From Pseudomonadota bacterium (GTDB lineage Bacteria > Pseudomonadota > Alphaproteobacteria > Rhizobiales > Aestuariivirgaceae), in NCBI GenBank assembly GCA_963205315.1, contig CAUJIO010000052.1:1-64000 (forward strand): DNA of 64,000 nucleotides, in the 5' to 3' direction. Shown piece after piece: positions 34,486 through 44,223 of this stretch. Below the pieces are notes generated by a model. It did not search any database, was not told the origin of the DNA, and saw nothing but the letters and a program-made list of their open reading frames with translations. Numbering within the stretch: position 1 is the stretch's first letter; every line of letters starts with the position of its first letter. The position numbers and the translations under genes were made by a program.

Positions 34486-35823
34486 ATGCATATGAGGGTT
34501 GCCGCAAGGACGGCGCGCGTCGTTTCGGCCGATGAGGCGGCGGGGCTGGTCCGTTCGGGCATGTGGCTCGATTACGGGACCTCGTTGTGCCAGCCGGACG
34601 TTTTTGATGCCGCACTGGCGGCGCGCAAGGCCGATCTCTCGAACGTCAAGATCCGGTCCTGCCTTTCGATGCGGCCACGCGCCGTGATCGAGAGCGATCC
34701 GCATGGCGATCACTTCCATTACTTCAGCCTGCATTTCACCGGCTATGACCGCAAGAAGCACGATGACGGGCGCTGCAACTACATTCCGGTCAACCTCGGC
34801 GAAATTCCCGATTATTACCGCCGCTTCATTGCGCCGGTCGACGTCGTCATCCTCAAGTGCTGCCGGATGGACGAGCGGGGTTATTTCAATTTCAGCGCCT
34901 CCAATCTTTGGCATCGCTCGGTGATCGAGCGGGCGCGGACGGTCATCGTCGAGGTCACGGACGGCAATCCCTATGTGCATGGTGAAGGCAATGGCGTGCA
35001 TGTGTCGGAGGTCGATTACATCATCGAGGGCGACAACCGGCCGGCCGTGGAGCTGCCGAACCCGCCGCCCAGTGATGTTGACCGTGCGGTGGGAAAGCTG
35101 ATCGCCAACGAGATCGAGGACGGCGCCTGCCTGCAGATCGGCATCGGCGGGATGCCGAATGCCGTGTGCTCGCAGCTGCTCGACAGCAGTGCGGGCGACC
35201 TCGGCGTTCATACCGAGATGCTGACCGACGGCATCATCGCGCTGTACAAGGCCGGTCGCGTTACGGGCGCGCACAAGAAGCTCAATCCGGGCAAGATCGG
35301 CTTTTCCTTCGGCCTCGGTTCGAAGGCGATGTACGATGCGATCGACCGCAATACGGATCTCGCCTGCATGCCGGTGGATTTCACCAACCTGCCGCACAAT
35401 ATCATGCAGAACGACAAGGTGGTGTCGATCAACAACACCACGCAGATCGACCTGCAGGGGCAGGCGGCTTCCGAGTCCGACGGGCACCGGCACATCAGTG
35501 GCACCGGGGGGCAATTGCAGTTCGTGCGCGGCGCCTATGCTTCAAAGGGCGGCAAGTCCTTCATCTGCCTTGCCTCGACCTATGACAAGCGCGGCGAACG
35601 CCGCAGCCGCATCGTCCTCAATCTGACGCCCGGCAATATCGTCACCACGCCCCGCTCCGATGTCATGTATGTCGTCACCGAATACGGCATGGTCAATCTC
35701 AAGGGCAAGTCGGTGGCCGAGCGGGCACAGGCGCTGATCTCGATCGCGCACCCGGATTTCCGCGAGGGATTGGAACGCCAGGCGCATGAGCACCGGTTGA
35801 TCCCGAGGGGCGTGTCGTTCTGA
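34486..35823 (+). CDS. Acetyl-CoA hydrolase/transferase family protein (CoA-transferase)
   Basis: This 445-aa protein belongs to the acetyl-CoA hydrolase/4-hydroxybutyrate CoA-transferase family. The N-terminal half has DEAAGLVRSGMWLDYG, and the C-terminal half has LQIGIGGMPNAVCSQL, LGVHTEMLTDGI (probable catalytic Glu) and LGSKAMYDAI. It moves CoA between acyl groups such as acetate, butyrate or 4-hydroxybutyrate. GAGGGAG before ATG 34486 decides the start. It follows the sulfotransferase by 205 bases with no clear link. Confidence 0.87.
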   Translation: MHMRVAARTARVVSADEAAGLVRSGMWLDYGTSLCQPDVFDAALAARKADLSNVKIRSCLSMRPRAVIESDPHGDHFHYFSLHFTGYDRKKHDDGRCNYIPVNLGEIPDYYRRFIAPVDVVILKCCRMDERGYFNFSASNLWHRSVIERARTVIVEVTDGNPYVHGEGNGVHVSEVDYIIEGDNRPAVELPNPPPSDVDRAVGKLIANEIEDGACLQIGIGGMPNAVCSQLLDSSAGDLGVHTEMLTDGIIALYKAGRVTGAHKKLNPGKIGFSFGLGSKAMYDAIDRNTDLACMPVDFTNLPHNIMQNDKVVSINNTTQIDLQGQAASESDGHRHISGTGGQLQFVRGAYASKGGKSFICLASTYDKRGERRSRIVLNLTPGNIVTTPRSDVMYVVTEYGMVNLKGKSVAERAQALISIAHPDFREGLERQAHEHRLIPRGVSF

Positions 35824-35971
35824 TCGATCTACGGGACGGACAGCTACGTCAGTCAAGTTGACGCTTCGTTCGACGCGCGGCTGACCTGCATTCTTTCCGC
35901 ATACGTATATTTGAGGAGAGGCGCATACCGCCCGGCCTTGCTGCGCTGCAGCATGAGAAATGGAGCGACAC

Positions 35972-37894
35972 ATGTCCACCTCGGAAAATTCAACGGAGGC
36001 ACCAGACGACCCGGCAATTGGGGGACACGGCCACAGGCCGCCAAGCTTCTGGGTTTTGACACTCGGGTCCATCGGCGTCGTCTATGGCGACATTGGGACC
36101 AGTCCACTCTACGCGCTTCGGGAGGCCGTGCTGGCCGCCATGCGCAAGGACGGCGTGATCACCGAACCGATGATCTACGGCGTGCTTTCGCTGATCATCT
36201 GGGCACTCATCCTCATCGTCACCATCAAATATGTTCTCGTATTGCTCAATGCCGACAACAAGGGCGAAGGCGGGACCCTTTCGCTGATGGCGCTGGCGCA
36301 GCGGGCGATGGGGACAAAGCTAGTCGTCATACCCATCCTCGGCATGATCGGCGCGGCGCTGTTCTATGGCGATGCGATCATCACGCCGGCAATCTCGGTG
36401 CTGTCAGCCGTCGAGGGCCTCAAGATGGTGACACCGGCATTTGAACCCTACATCCTGTGGATCACCATTGCCATTCTTGTGGTGCTGTTCGCCGTGCAGT
36501 CGCGCGGAACGGCGAGAGTTGCGAAATTCTTCGGGCCGATCACGCTTATATGGTTCATCGCCATAGGAGCGGCAGGGTTAGCCCACATCGCGGATCACCC
36601 CGGCATCTTTCACGCCTTCAATCCATATTATGCCGTGGTCTTTCTCTCGTCGCATGGTGTGATCGGCCTGGTGACCCTGGGAGCTGTTTTTCTCGCCGTG
36701 ACCGGAGCCGAGGCCCTGTATGCCGATCTCGGCCATTTCGGCAAACGCCCGGTGCAACTGGCGTGGCTGGCTTTGGTGCTGCCATCGCTTCTGCTGAACT
36801 ATCTGGGGCAGGGGGCGCTGCTGTTGAGCAACCCTGCTGCGATCGAAAACCCGTTCTTTCTCCTGGTGCCTGAGTGGGCCTTGCCGCCGATGGTCATTCT
36901 TGCGACGGCGGCAACCATCATCGCCAGCCAGGCGGTGATCACGGGGGCCTATTCGCTGACACGCCAGGCGATCCAACTGGGGCTTCTACCGCGCATGGAG
37001 ATCCGCTTCACCTCGGAGGCCCATGCCGGGCAAGTGTACATGCCGCAAGTGAACTGGCTGCTACTGATCGGCGTGCTGGTGCTGGTGGCGTTGTTCCAGA
37101 CATCTTCCAGCCTCGCCTCGGCCTATGGCATCGCCGTGACCGGCACCATGGTGGTAACCGCCAGCATGGCCATCGCCGTGATCTGGAAATATTGGAAGTG
37201 GCCGCTGTGGGCGTCTCTTGCGCTCATGGTCCCGCTCTTGGCGCTGGACGTGATCTTCCTTGGTGCCAATGCGCTCAAACTGCATGAGGGCGGCTGGGTG
37301 CCCCTGGCCATCGGCGCCGGTCTCATGGTGATCATGTGGACCTGGCGGCAGGGAACACGCATCCTGTTCGAGAAAACGCGAAAGTCGGAAGTGCCCTTGA
37401 AGGATCTCGTGGAGTCACTTGGCAAACGTCCGCCGCATCGCGTTCCCGGTACGGCGGTCTACTTCACGTCCGACCCTGAAAGTGCCCCCACCGCGCTGCT
37501 GCACAGCCTCAAGCACTACCGGGTTCTGCATGAGTCCAACGTGGTGCTGACCATCCGCACCAGCGACCTGCCCGTCGTACCCGACCTTGAGAAAATGAAG
37601 CTCGTGCGCTTGAACGACATGTTCAGTTCGCTGGTCGTAACATTCGGCTTCATGGAAACTCCGCACGTTCCCAAGGTGCTTGCGCTGGCGCGGAAGACCG
37701 GGTGGAAGTTCGACATCATGACGACGTCGTTCTTCCTGTCTCGGCGCAGTGTGCGTGCCTCGAAGAACACCGGCATGCCACTCTGGCAGGACCATCTGTT
37801 CATCGCACTGGCGCGCAACGCCGATGACGCCAGCCATTATTTTCGCCTGCCAGCCGACCGGGTGGTGGAGGTGGGAACGCAGATCACCGTCTAG
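35972..37894 (+). CDS. kup: Low-affinity potassium transporter Kup
   Basis: This is a 640-aa K+ uptake protein of the KUP/HAK/KT family. About 12 membrane helices occupy residues 25-450, beginning [24 protein letters not shown], the family signature. A soluble C-terminal domain follows (about 455-640). GGAG six bases upstream makes ATG 35972 more likely than ATG 35960. It would import K+ with protons. A convergent hairpin lies at its end. Confidence 0.92.
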   Translation: MSTSENSTEAPDDPAIGGHGHRPPSFWVLTLGSIGVVYGDIGTSPLYALREAVLAAMRKDGVITEPMIYGVLSLIIWALILIVTIKYVLVLLNADNKGEGGTLSLMALAQRAMGTKLVVIPILGMIGAALFYGDAIITPAISVLSAVEGLKMVTPAFEPYILWITIAILVVLFAVQSRGTARVAKFFGPITLIWFIAIGAAGLAHIADHPGIFHAFNPYYAVVFLSSHGVIGLVTLGAVFLAVTGAEALYADLGHFGKRPVQLAWLALVLPSLLLNYLGQGALLLSNPAAIENPFFLLVPEWALPPMVILATAATIIASQAVITGAYSLTRQAIQLGLLPRMEIRFTSEAHAGQVYMPQVNWLLLIGVLVLVALFQTSSSLASAYGIAVTGTMVVTASMAIAVIWKYWKWPLWASLALMVPLLALDVIFLGANALKLHEGGWVPLAIGAGLMVIMWTWRQGTRILFEKTRKSEVPLKDLVESLGKRPPHRVPGTAVYFTSDPESAPTALLHSLKHYRVLHESNVVLTIRTSDLPVVPDLEKMKLVRLNDMFSSLVVTFGFMETPHVPKVLALARKTGWKFDIMTTSFFLSRRSVRASKNTGMPLWQDHLFIALARNADDASHYFRLPADRVVEVGTQITV

Positions 37895-37900
37895 AGCTTG

Positions 37901-37931
37901 CGGCGCGCCGGCCGTTCAGTCCGGCGTGCCG
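37901..37931. terminator. Inverted repeat between kup and DUF2066
   Basis: CGGCGCGCCGG and CCGGCGTGCCG form an 11-bp stem with one G-U pair and a 9-base loop. It overlaps the DUF2066 stop. No T-run follows, so it is a bidirectional candidate only. Confidence 0.4.
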
Positions 37932-38749
37932 TTGCCTGAAAGGATTTGAGCGGCACCGCCGACGGCGAGACGGAAGGCTGCATCGAAGTTTCCACCGTCT
38001 GCGCCCCAGCGATGCTCCGTCCCCTGATGATCGAGCCGCCAGGTGGACGTCCATCCAAGCAGTTCACGGCTCCAGTTCAGAGTCCCGGCAAGCGGCCGCT
38101 GGCCAACTGACGCATCGAGGAGGGACTGCAAGGTGGACAAGGGCGCCTGCGGCAGGGAGGCGACATCGAGACCTGCCTGCTGCAGCATCCGTTCGGCGGG
38201 AATGACGACCTCGAGCCCATAGCGCCAGGCGGCATCCTGAAAGGCCTCACGCTGCAGGTCGCCAGCATCGATCGTGGATGACAGGACGTATTCATTGCCG
38301 ATGTGATGGACGGCGAGGAAAATGACCAGACGGGGACGGTCCTCGACCCAGGGCTTGGCGCCAAAGCGCGCCAGGAGGGCATCGATCGCGGGAACGTCAT
38401 ATTCGACTGTCATTTCGTAGGGGCGGTCACGTGTGCCCTGTTCGTCGCGGATCGGACGGAAGGCATAGAGGTCGCGATAGGAGACGTTTGACGGAAAGGC
38501 CTCGGCCGTTTTGGCGATCTCCGGCATAAGCGGGTGAGCTTCGAGGCTTGGATTGCCCGATACCCGCACCAGGACTTGCGGCAGGCAGCGCCGCAGGCCG
38601 GGAATACGGGTTTCATCACGCATGCCGGTCACGATGGTGCGAGCCCGGTAGAGCGGGTTCGCTGCAGCGGCGGCGGGCTTCAATCCCGCGCCCAGGGCCG
38701 AGGCCGAGGCGGCGAGGAAACTTCGGCGGGTGAGAAAAGTATGCGGCAT
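37916..38749 (-). CDS. DUF2066 domain protein (exported)
   Basis: This 277-aa protein has a twin-arginine signal (LTRRSFLAASASALGAG) and the DUF2066 domain in its mature part. Visible segments are RARTIVTGMRDETRIPGLRRC near the N-terminus and a long central region with LAVHHIGNEYVLSSTI. Function is unknown. GGGAG seven bases before ATG 38749 decides the start; the ORF extends to 38794 without a ribosome site. It is convergent with kup. Confidence 0.82.
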   Translation of the reverse strand: MPHTFLTRRSFLAASASALGAGLKPAAAAANPLYRARTIVTGMRDETRIPGLRRCLPQVLVRVSGNPSLEAHPLMPEIAKTAEAFPSNVSYRDLYAFRPIRDEQGTRDRPYEMTVEYDVPAIDALLARFGAKPWVEDRPRLVIFLAVHHIGNEYVLSSTIDAGDLQREAFQDAAWRYGLEVVIPAERMLQQAGLDVASLPQAPLSTLQSLLDASVGQRPLAGTLNWSRELLGWTSTWRLDHQGTEHRWGADGGNFDAAFRLAVGGAAQILSGNGTPD

Positions 38750-38859
38750 CCGGCGTCTCCCTGCTGGGGCGGACATCATAGGCCGGAAAAGCAACGCCGG
38801 TCCATGCTGGCCGGAGGATTGACTTGCACATCGAGCAGAAATCTATTTGAGAGTAAGTG

Positions 38860-40245
38860 ATGAGCGACGCGGCCGACGAGATCCGGATCAATGACGAATG
38901 GGGGGCGATCGACCCTGCATTCGTGACGCGCCTTGTCGAAGCGCTCGACGCGCAGGAGCCGAAACCCATCCGGGCGCTGACGCGCGACCTGCATGCCGCC
39001 GATCTTGCCGACGTGCTGGAGGCGATGGAACAGCCCGACCGTGTCCGGCTGATCGCGGCGCTGGGACGGAGTTTCGACGTCGAGGCGCTGGCCGAACTCG
39101 ATGAGGCGGTGCGCGACGAGTTGATGGAGGCGCTGCCCAACGAGGTGATTGCCTCGGCGATCAAGAAGCTCGACACTGATGACGCGCTGTATCTCATCGA
39201 AGACCTCGAGGACGACGACCAGCGCGAAATTCTGTCAAAGGTCTCAAAGGAAGACCGTGCAGCCCTGTCGCGCGGTCTCGACTATGACGAGTACACCGCC
39301 GGCCGGTTGATGAAGACCGAGTTCGTGGCGGTGCCGGTCTCGTGGACGGTGGGGCAGGCAACCGACCATATCCGCACCGAGCGGCATCTGCCGGATGAAT
39401 TCATCGAGGTCTATGTCGTCGATCCGGCCTTTCATCTGGTCGGCACCGTGCCGGTCTCGCGGCTGTTGCGAACGGCACGCGAAAAGAAGATCGAAGCCAT
39501 CATGGACGACGAGCAGACGGTGTTCAAAGTCACCGATCCGCAAAATGACGTCGCCTACAAGTTCGAGAAATACAACCTGGTTTCCGCCGCGGTGACCGAT
39601 GAAGGAGGACGGCTGACCGGCATGCTGACGGCCGACGATATCGTCGAGGTCATTCAGGAGGAAGCGGAAGAGGACATGCTGCATCTGGGCGGCGTGGGTT
39701 CGGAAGAGGCCATCACCGATACGGTGTTCGACACGACCAAATCACGCTTCGGCTGGCTCTTCGTCAACTTGCTGACGGCGATCCTCGCATCGTGGGTGAT
39801 TTCCTTGTTCGATGCCACCCTGGAACAAATGGTTGCGCTGGCGATCCTCATGCCAATCGTTGCGTCCATGGGCGGCAACGCTGGCACACAAACGATGACG
39901 GTGGCGGTGCGGGCGCTTGCGACCCGAAATCTTTCACCCATCAACGCATTGAAGGTCGCCACGCGCGAAGGGGCCGTGGGGCTGATCAACGGATTGCTGT
40001 TCGCGGTGATCATGGGTGTGTTTGCCTGGGTCTGGTTTGGTTCCGACCAGTTGGGATTGGTGATCGGTGCGGCCATGGTGATCAACCTGGTCGCCGCGGC
40101 GATGGCGGGTATTCTCGTGCCGCTGGCCCTTGACCATTACGATATCGACCCGGCCATTTCGTCGGGCACCTTCGTCACGACGGTGACGGACGTGGTCGGG
40201 TTCTTCGCCTTTCTGGGGTTGGCGGCGATCTGGCTGATCAAGTGA
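38860..40245 (+). CDS. mgtE: Magnesium transporter MgtE
   Basis: This is a 461-aa channel-like Mg2+ transporter. An acidic N-domain (about 15-130) and a CBS pair (about 130-260, with LMKTEFVAVPVSWTVGQATDHI) are followed by five membrane segments (about 285-455), including the pore sequence MGGNAGTQTMTVAVRAL. The N and CBS parts sense cytosolic Mg2+. ATG 38860 was chosen over GTG 38857, which precedes it. A terminator follows. Confidence 0.93.
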   Translation: MSDAADEIRINDEWGAIDPAFVTRLVEALDAQEPKPIRALTRDLHAADLADVLEAMEQPDRVRLIAALGRSFDVEALAELDEAVRDELMEALPNEVIASAIKKLDTDDALYLIEDLEDDDQREILSKVSKEDRAALSRGLDYDEYTAGRLMKTEFVAVPVSWTVGQATDHIRTERHLPDEFIEVYVVDPAFHLVGTVPVSRLLRTAREKKIEAIMDDEQTVFKVTDPQNDVAYKFEKYNLVSAAVTDEGGRLTGMLTADDIVEVIQEEAEEDMLHLGGVGSEEAITDTVFDTTKSRFGWLFVNLLTAILASWVISLFDATLEQMVALAILMPIVASMGGNAGTQTMTVAVRALATRNLSPINALKVATREGAVGLINGLLFAVIMGVFAWVWFGSDQLGLVIGAAMVINLVAAAMAGILVPLALDHYDIDPAISSGTFVTTVTDVVGFFAFLGLAAIWLIK

Positions 40246-40258
40246 CCTAACGCCGGGA

Positions 40259-40278
40259 GGCGGCTCAGCCGCCGTTTT
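40259..40278 (+). terminator. Intrinsic terminator after mgtE
   Basis: GGCGGC and GCCGCC pair around a TCA loop and are followed by GTTTT. The loop is also the stop codon of the convergent sulfotransferase gene. Confidence 0.6.
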
Positions 40279-41308
40279 GACTGCTGCCCGCAGTGGCAAA
40301 CTCGGCGATGGTTTCGAGCGCCTGTTTCATGAAGGCCCGGAACTCCTCGCGTGCCGGCTTGTCGGCGGTTTCGGGCGCAAACACATTGTGGGGCGGATCG
40401 AAAATCTCCTCTGGCGCAAAGATTTCCGTCCAGGGCTTTGACCACACAGCGCGAGCGAAGGCGTCGTTCTCCGCTGCGAAATGTTCGGCGATCCGGCTTT
40501 GCTGTTCCGCGTCGAAGCCGCCGTACTTGCCTGTTGTCCAGCCGAGGGAATCGGCGGCGCGGAGAATTGGCCAGGTCAGCGCAGCGAGGCGTTCGCGGTC
40601 GAGCTGCGGGAAGTCTGCGCTGATGCGGCGGCGCAGTCGCTGAAAGGCGGCGACCGTGCGTGGGTCGGGTGACGTATTGACGGTCTTGATCTCACGCAAT
40701 CCGGCTGCATCGGCATCCAATTCCATCACGCCGCACATGGCGCGGCCGAGGCCTTGCGACAGGATGGCCCGGTTGAAGGGCAGGGCGGTGAAACTCACCC
40801 CTGTGCCGTTTAGCGCGTGGTCGAAAAGTGTCGCGTAGTGGTGCTGGCCTGAGGCGATTTCGTGCTTGAGGAAATTGTCGATGATGACGACCGGACGCCA
40901 GATTTTCACCTGCTGGGTGAAGAGCGAATTCAGCAGCGGCACTTGCGGGCGGATGACGACGATGATGTGAAGATGATAGCCCAGGCGCTGACAGAATGAT
41001 TTTATGTTGCCCAGGTAGGCCGGATCGCCGAAACGGCCGGCAAACATCTCGGCGGAGACGAGCACTTTCTCAGGCAGTCCCTCTTGGCGGAGTTCGTCCG
41101 CGAGCTTTGCAGTCAATGATGCGGTGGCGTGGCCAGGAACGAATGCAGCGACAAGGCCGCGATGGTAATTGCCGTTGATTTCGGTTCCGGTCACCGGCCA
41201 GTAAAGTCCCTGGCGGCGAAAGATATCGGCATTCTCGCGGAAGAAGGCCTGAATGGCTGTCGAGCCCGTCTTGAGCGGGCCGGAATGGAGGTACAGTGTG
41301 CGGGTCAC
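40265..41308 (-). CDS. Sulfotransferase family protein, tandem paralog 2
   Basis: This protein of about 347 aa belongs to the sulfotransferase superfamily. A P-loop-like 5'-phosphosulfate motif HSGPLKTGSTAIQAFF begins at residue 8. Later, HIIVVIRPQVPLLNSLF may supply the 3'-phosphate Arg and Ser. The GTG start at 41308 was chosen because it matches the start of the paralog at 42436 (both read MTRTL). An ATG at 41344/41341 is possible. It follows the paralog on the minus strand by 78 bases, so they are probably one operon. Confidence 0.8.
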   Translation of the reverse strand: MTRTLYLHSGPLKTGSTAIQAFFRENADIFRRQGLYWPVTGTEINGNYHRGLVAAFVPGHATASLTAKLADELRQEGLPEKVLVSAEMFAGRFGDPAYLGNIKSFCQRLGYHLHIIVVIRPQVPLLNSLFTQQVKIWRPVVIIDNFLKHEIASGQHHYATLFDHALNGTGVSFTALPFNRAILSQGLGRAMCGVMELDADAAGLREIKTVNTSPDPRTVAAFQRLRRRISADFPQLDRERLAALTWPILRAADSLGWTTGKYGGFDAEQQSRIAEHFAAENDAFARAVWSKPWTEIFAPEEIFDPPHNVFAPETADKPAREEFRAFMKQALETIAEFATAGSSQNGG

Positions 41309-41386
41309 GTGCGCGGGGTTAGCATTGTGGGACACCGACATCAATTGCGAACAGAAACGGCGGCGGACTGAACGAGGATCACAGTG

Positions 41387-42436
41387 TCAGCGGCGGGCAC
41401 CGTTGCGGGAATGATATGTGGTCGCAAAATCCGCGACGACGTCCATCGCCTGTTCAATGAAGGCGTCGAACTCCTCGCGAACGTCCGCGGACGCAGCCGC
41501 AGGATCGAAAGGATTGCTTGGCGGGGCGGTGCATTCCTCGGGTGAAAACACCTGCGACCAGGGTGCCGACCAGATGCGTTGGGCCAATTGTTCATTGGCC
41601 ACCGCAAAGCGGCCGGCCAGGGCCTCCTGTTCGCCGGGCGACATGGCGCCGAATTTCTCGTCGTTCCAGCCTAGCGCGCTGGTGACATTGATCAGCGGCC
41701 ACGCGACGGACTTCAAGCTTTCGTTGTCGAGTGCGGGGAAGCGTTTCTTCACCTGCCGGCGCAACTGCATGAGCGCTGCGATGGTGCGTGGCCCTGGCGA
41801 CACATTGGACGTTTCCGGTTCGGTCAGAGCTTCGCTGGCGGAATCGAGGCCCAGCACCTCGCACATGTTGAAAACCAGCCCCTGCCGGAAGGTCGAACGG
41901 TTGAAGGGCCGAAGGGTGACGTCAATGTCCGGATCGTCGAGCACGGCGGCAAACAAGGACAGGTAGTCATGGTGGCCGGAGGCGCATTCACTTTCGATGA
42001 AATCCGCGATGGGAGGGACAGGGCGCAGCTTCTTGACGTGCTGGCTGTAGAGCGAATTCAGCATCGGCACCTGAGGACGGATATAGGCGAGGATGTGAAG
42101 CCGGTAGCCGAGCCGTTGGCAGAAGTCCTTAACGGCGGCGACATAGGCGGGCTCGCCCATGTGAACGGCAAAGGCCTCGGCCGAGATCAATATCTTGGGC
42201 GGAAAATTGTTTTCCCTGACTTCATTGGCCAACTTGTCCAGCATTTCCGATGGAAACTGTCCGGGGTGGAACGCCTTCACGAGATTCCAGTGAAAGTGGC
42301 TCTTCCGTTCCGTGCCGGTTATGGGCCGAAATAGGCCCTGACGCAGGAACGCCGCCGCGTTGTCGCGAAAAAACGTCTGTATGGAAGTCGTGCCCGTCTT
42401 GGGCGGGCCAACATGGAGAAACAGGGTGCGTGTCAC
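41387..42436 (-). CDS. Sulfotransferase family protein, tandem paralog 1
   Basis: This 349-aa paralog of the gene at 40265 shows the same layout and many shared segments such as CQRLGY, IRPQVP and SGH/QHxY. The PAPS loop is HVGPPKTGTTSIQTFF from residue 8. The GTG start at 42436 has no strong ribosome site. The acceptor is unknown; a polysaccharide or lipid is plausible. Both genes lie between mgtE and an ICMT-like methyltransferase gene. Confidence 0.82.
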   Translation of the reverse strand: MTRTLFLHVGPPKTGTTSIQTFFRDNAAAFLRQGLFRPITGTERKSHFHWNLVKAFHPGQFPSEMLDKLANEVRENNFPPKILISAEAFAVHMGEPAYVAAVKDFCQRLGYRLHILAYIRPQVPMLNSLYSQHVKKLRPVPPIADFIESECASGHHDYLSLFAAVLDDPDIDVTLRPFNRSTFRQGLVFNMCEVLGLDSASEALTEPETSNVSPGPRTIAALMQLRRQVKKRFPALDNESLKSVAWPLINVTSALGWNDEKFGAMSPGEQEALAGRFAVANEQLAQRIWSAPWSQVFSPEECTAPPSNPFDPAAASADVREEFDAFIEQAMDVVADFATTYHSRNGARR

Positions 42437-42497
42437 GGGAGACGGGTTAGACCGGGGCGTCGTCAGTTACAAGACGGGCTTATGCAGTTTGCCGAAT

Positions 42498-42980
42498 TTA
42501 GAAGAACAGCCAGCGCGGGGTGCGGGCGGCATAGTCTTCCCACGCCCTGCCAAAGCGGGCGGCAAGGTGGCGCTCCTCACGCTCGATGGCGAGTTTCTTG
42601 GTGGCGAAGGCTGCGATTGCGGCGGCAGCGATGAGCCACGCGATGCCGCTCAGGAGTCCGACGCCGGCCAGCAGCAAGGTATTGCCGACATAGATCGGAT
42701 TCCGCGATCTGGCGAATGGACCGTCGGTGATCAAGGCCTTGGCCCCGCGGTGAGGCAGAATGGTAGTGCGATGACGGCGAAAGGCGAGGGAGGCTGTGAT
42801 TTCGAGCGCCAGGCCAGTGCCCACCAGGAAGACGCCCAGGGCGGCCAGGCTCACCCGCCCCATTCCAGCCGGCCAGGGCAGGGGAAACAGCAGATGCAGC
42901 AGGAGACCGCACACTGCGGCAGCGACATAAAGGATTGGCGGCCACGGCACGGCATTGGGGCTGTCGGCTCTGTCGGTCAT
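42498..42980 (-). CDS. Isoprenylcysteine carboxyl methyltransferase (ICMT)-like membrane protein
   Basis: This 160-aa membrane protein has the ICMT/PEMT-type methyltransferase fold. About four membrane segments and the C-terminal motif [15 protein letters not shown]...[19 protein letters not shown] bind S-adenosylmethionine. Bacterial members methylate various small molecules or lipids, since there is no prenylated protein here. It is 61 bases upstream of the tandem sulfotransferases on the same strand and may be part of that unit. Confidence 0.85.
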   Translation of the reverse strand: MTDRADSPNAVPWPPILYVAAAVCGLLLHLLFPLPWPAGMGRVSLAALGVFLVGTGLALEITASLAFRRHRTTILPHRGAKALITDGPFARSRNPIYVGNTLLLAGVGLLSGIAWLIAAAAIAAFATKKLAIEREERHLAARFGRAWEDYAARTPRWLFF

Positions 42981-43092
42981 CGAACAAATGAGAGCACGGT
43001 TTCGGCCACTGTCAAGCCCGGGCTTGATTTGGCCGCAAAATCCTTCTAAGAGCGCGAAATTCCGTTCAATTCAAGAGGAGTGCACGAGCCCC

Positions 43093-43506
43093 ATGGCGCG
43101 CGTCACCGTTGAAGACTGTATTGACAAGCTTCCCAACCGTTTCGAGCTGGTTCTTCTTGCCGCTCACCGGGCCCGCATGATTTCGCAGGGTGCCTCTATC
43201 ACCGTCGACCGCGACAACGACAAGAACCCTGTCGTTGCGTTGCGCGAAATCGCAGACGAATCGATCGTGCCGGAGGATCTGCGCGAGGAGTATATCCATT
43301 CCATGCAGAAGCATGTGGAAGTGGACGAACCGGAAGCCACCGAAGTGCCGCTGATCCAGCAGTCGGGCGACATGGTCATGGTCAACGATTCCGTCTCGGA
43401 CGAGGATTCGCCGGAGATGGAGCGCATGACCGAGGAAGACCTGCTGCGCGGCCTCGAAGGCATGCCGCCCGCCGAAAGCCCGGGCAGCCAGAGAAACGGT
43501 TACTGA
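43093..43506 (+). CDS. rpoZ: RNA polymerase omega subunit
   Basis: This 137-aa protein is the omega subunit of RNA polymerase, which assists beta' folding and ppGpp response. The core is [30 protein letters not shown] with the conserved residues in RxxLVxxAAxRAR, and an acidic C-terminal extension is typical of alphaproteobacteria. ATG 43093 lies 13 bases after AGGAG, a long spacing; the frame is open upstream but has no better start. A terminator follows the gene, so it is not simply read into rsh. Confidence 0.93.
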   Translation: MARVTVEDCIDKLPNRFELVLLAAHRARMISQGASITVDRDNDKNPVVALREIADESIVPEDLREEYIHSMQKHVEVDEPEATEVPLIQQSGDMVMVNDSVSDEDSPEMERMTEEDLLRGLEGMPPAESPGSQRNGY

Positions 43507-43537
43507 ACTGGCGCAAGAGGATTGTGCCGGAATTCTC

Positions 43538-43570
43538 GGCCTCAACCGGGTACAGTTGAGGCCAGTTTTT
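43538..43570 (+). terminator. Intrinsic terminator of rpoZ
   Basis: GGCCTCAAC and GTTGAGGCC form a 9-bp stem around an 8-base loop and are followed by AGTTTTT. Confidence 0.75.
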
Positions 43571-43576
43571 CTGCAT

Positions 43577-43999
43577 TTATTTGAAGGCACTAAAGTTGTA
43601 GTCGACACCTTCGTTGGCCACTCCGCCGCCGCCAGCGGCGTTCCAGACGATAAAGCTTCCGCCAATGCGGTCGATGACTGCATCGTGCGAGACATGGCCC
43701 TCATAGAGCTGGATTGGGGTTTGGACGACACTGCCGGTGCGGCGTACGAACACGATACGCCCGGTGGCAGGGCAATAGTAGCCCTGGATGGGGTTGGTGA
43801 AAATGGTACCGCTGATCGGCTTGCAGGTTGCGGCGCTGACCGGCTGGACGATCGTCAGGGCACCAAGGGTTTGGTTGGCGGTTGCGTTCCATCTACCGGC
43901 GACACTAGCGGGATGAGCGGCATCCGCCGCCGTCGCCATCGTCAACACAGCGAGACCTGCTAAAGCTGCGCAAACGCGCTTCATACTGATGTGTTTCAT
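43577..43999 (-). CDS. Hypothetical secreted protein
   Basis: This 140-aa protein has a signal peptide (KRVCAALAGLAVLTMATAADA). The mature part of about 115 residues is beta-rich with a VAGRWNATANQTL start, two cysteines (ATCKP and GYYCP) and an end GVDYNFSAFK. The layout resembles small lipocalin-like or DUF-type periplasmic proteins, but no family is recognised. GGAG seven bases upstream supports ATG 43999. It lies on the opposite strand between rpoZ and rsh, which are usually neighbours. Confidence 0.7.
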   Translation of the reverse strand: MKHISMKRVCAALAGLAVLTMATAADAAHPASVAGRWNATANQTLGALTIVQPVSAATCKPISGTIFTNPIQGYYCPATGRIVFVRRTGSVVQTPIQLYEGHVSHDAVIDRIGGSFIVWNAAGGGGVANEGVDYNFSAFK

Positions 44000-44223
44000 G
44001 GGACTTCTCCGCGGCTGCTACTGGGGTTATCGGAACGTACCACGGCAGCCACTTATCGCGGCCACGCCCGAATACACACAAGCCCTTCGAGACCAAAATT
44101 GATTTTACTTATTTCACGTTGGTGTGATTGCAGCAATTCTGAATATTGTCGCAGAGGCCAAACCAAATCCAATGATTTCGTCGGCCTACTGGAGTCCAGA
44201 TTTATTTCGGCTAGAGTGTCGAG

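Noticed and set aside
35858..35886. TTGACG box before kup as a promoter
   Set aside because: No -10 box at a suitable distance.
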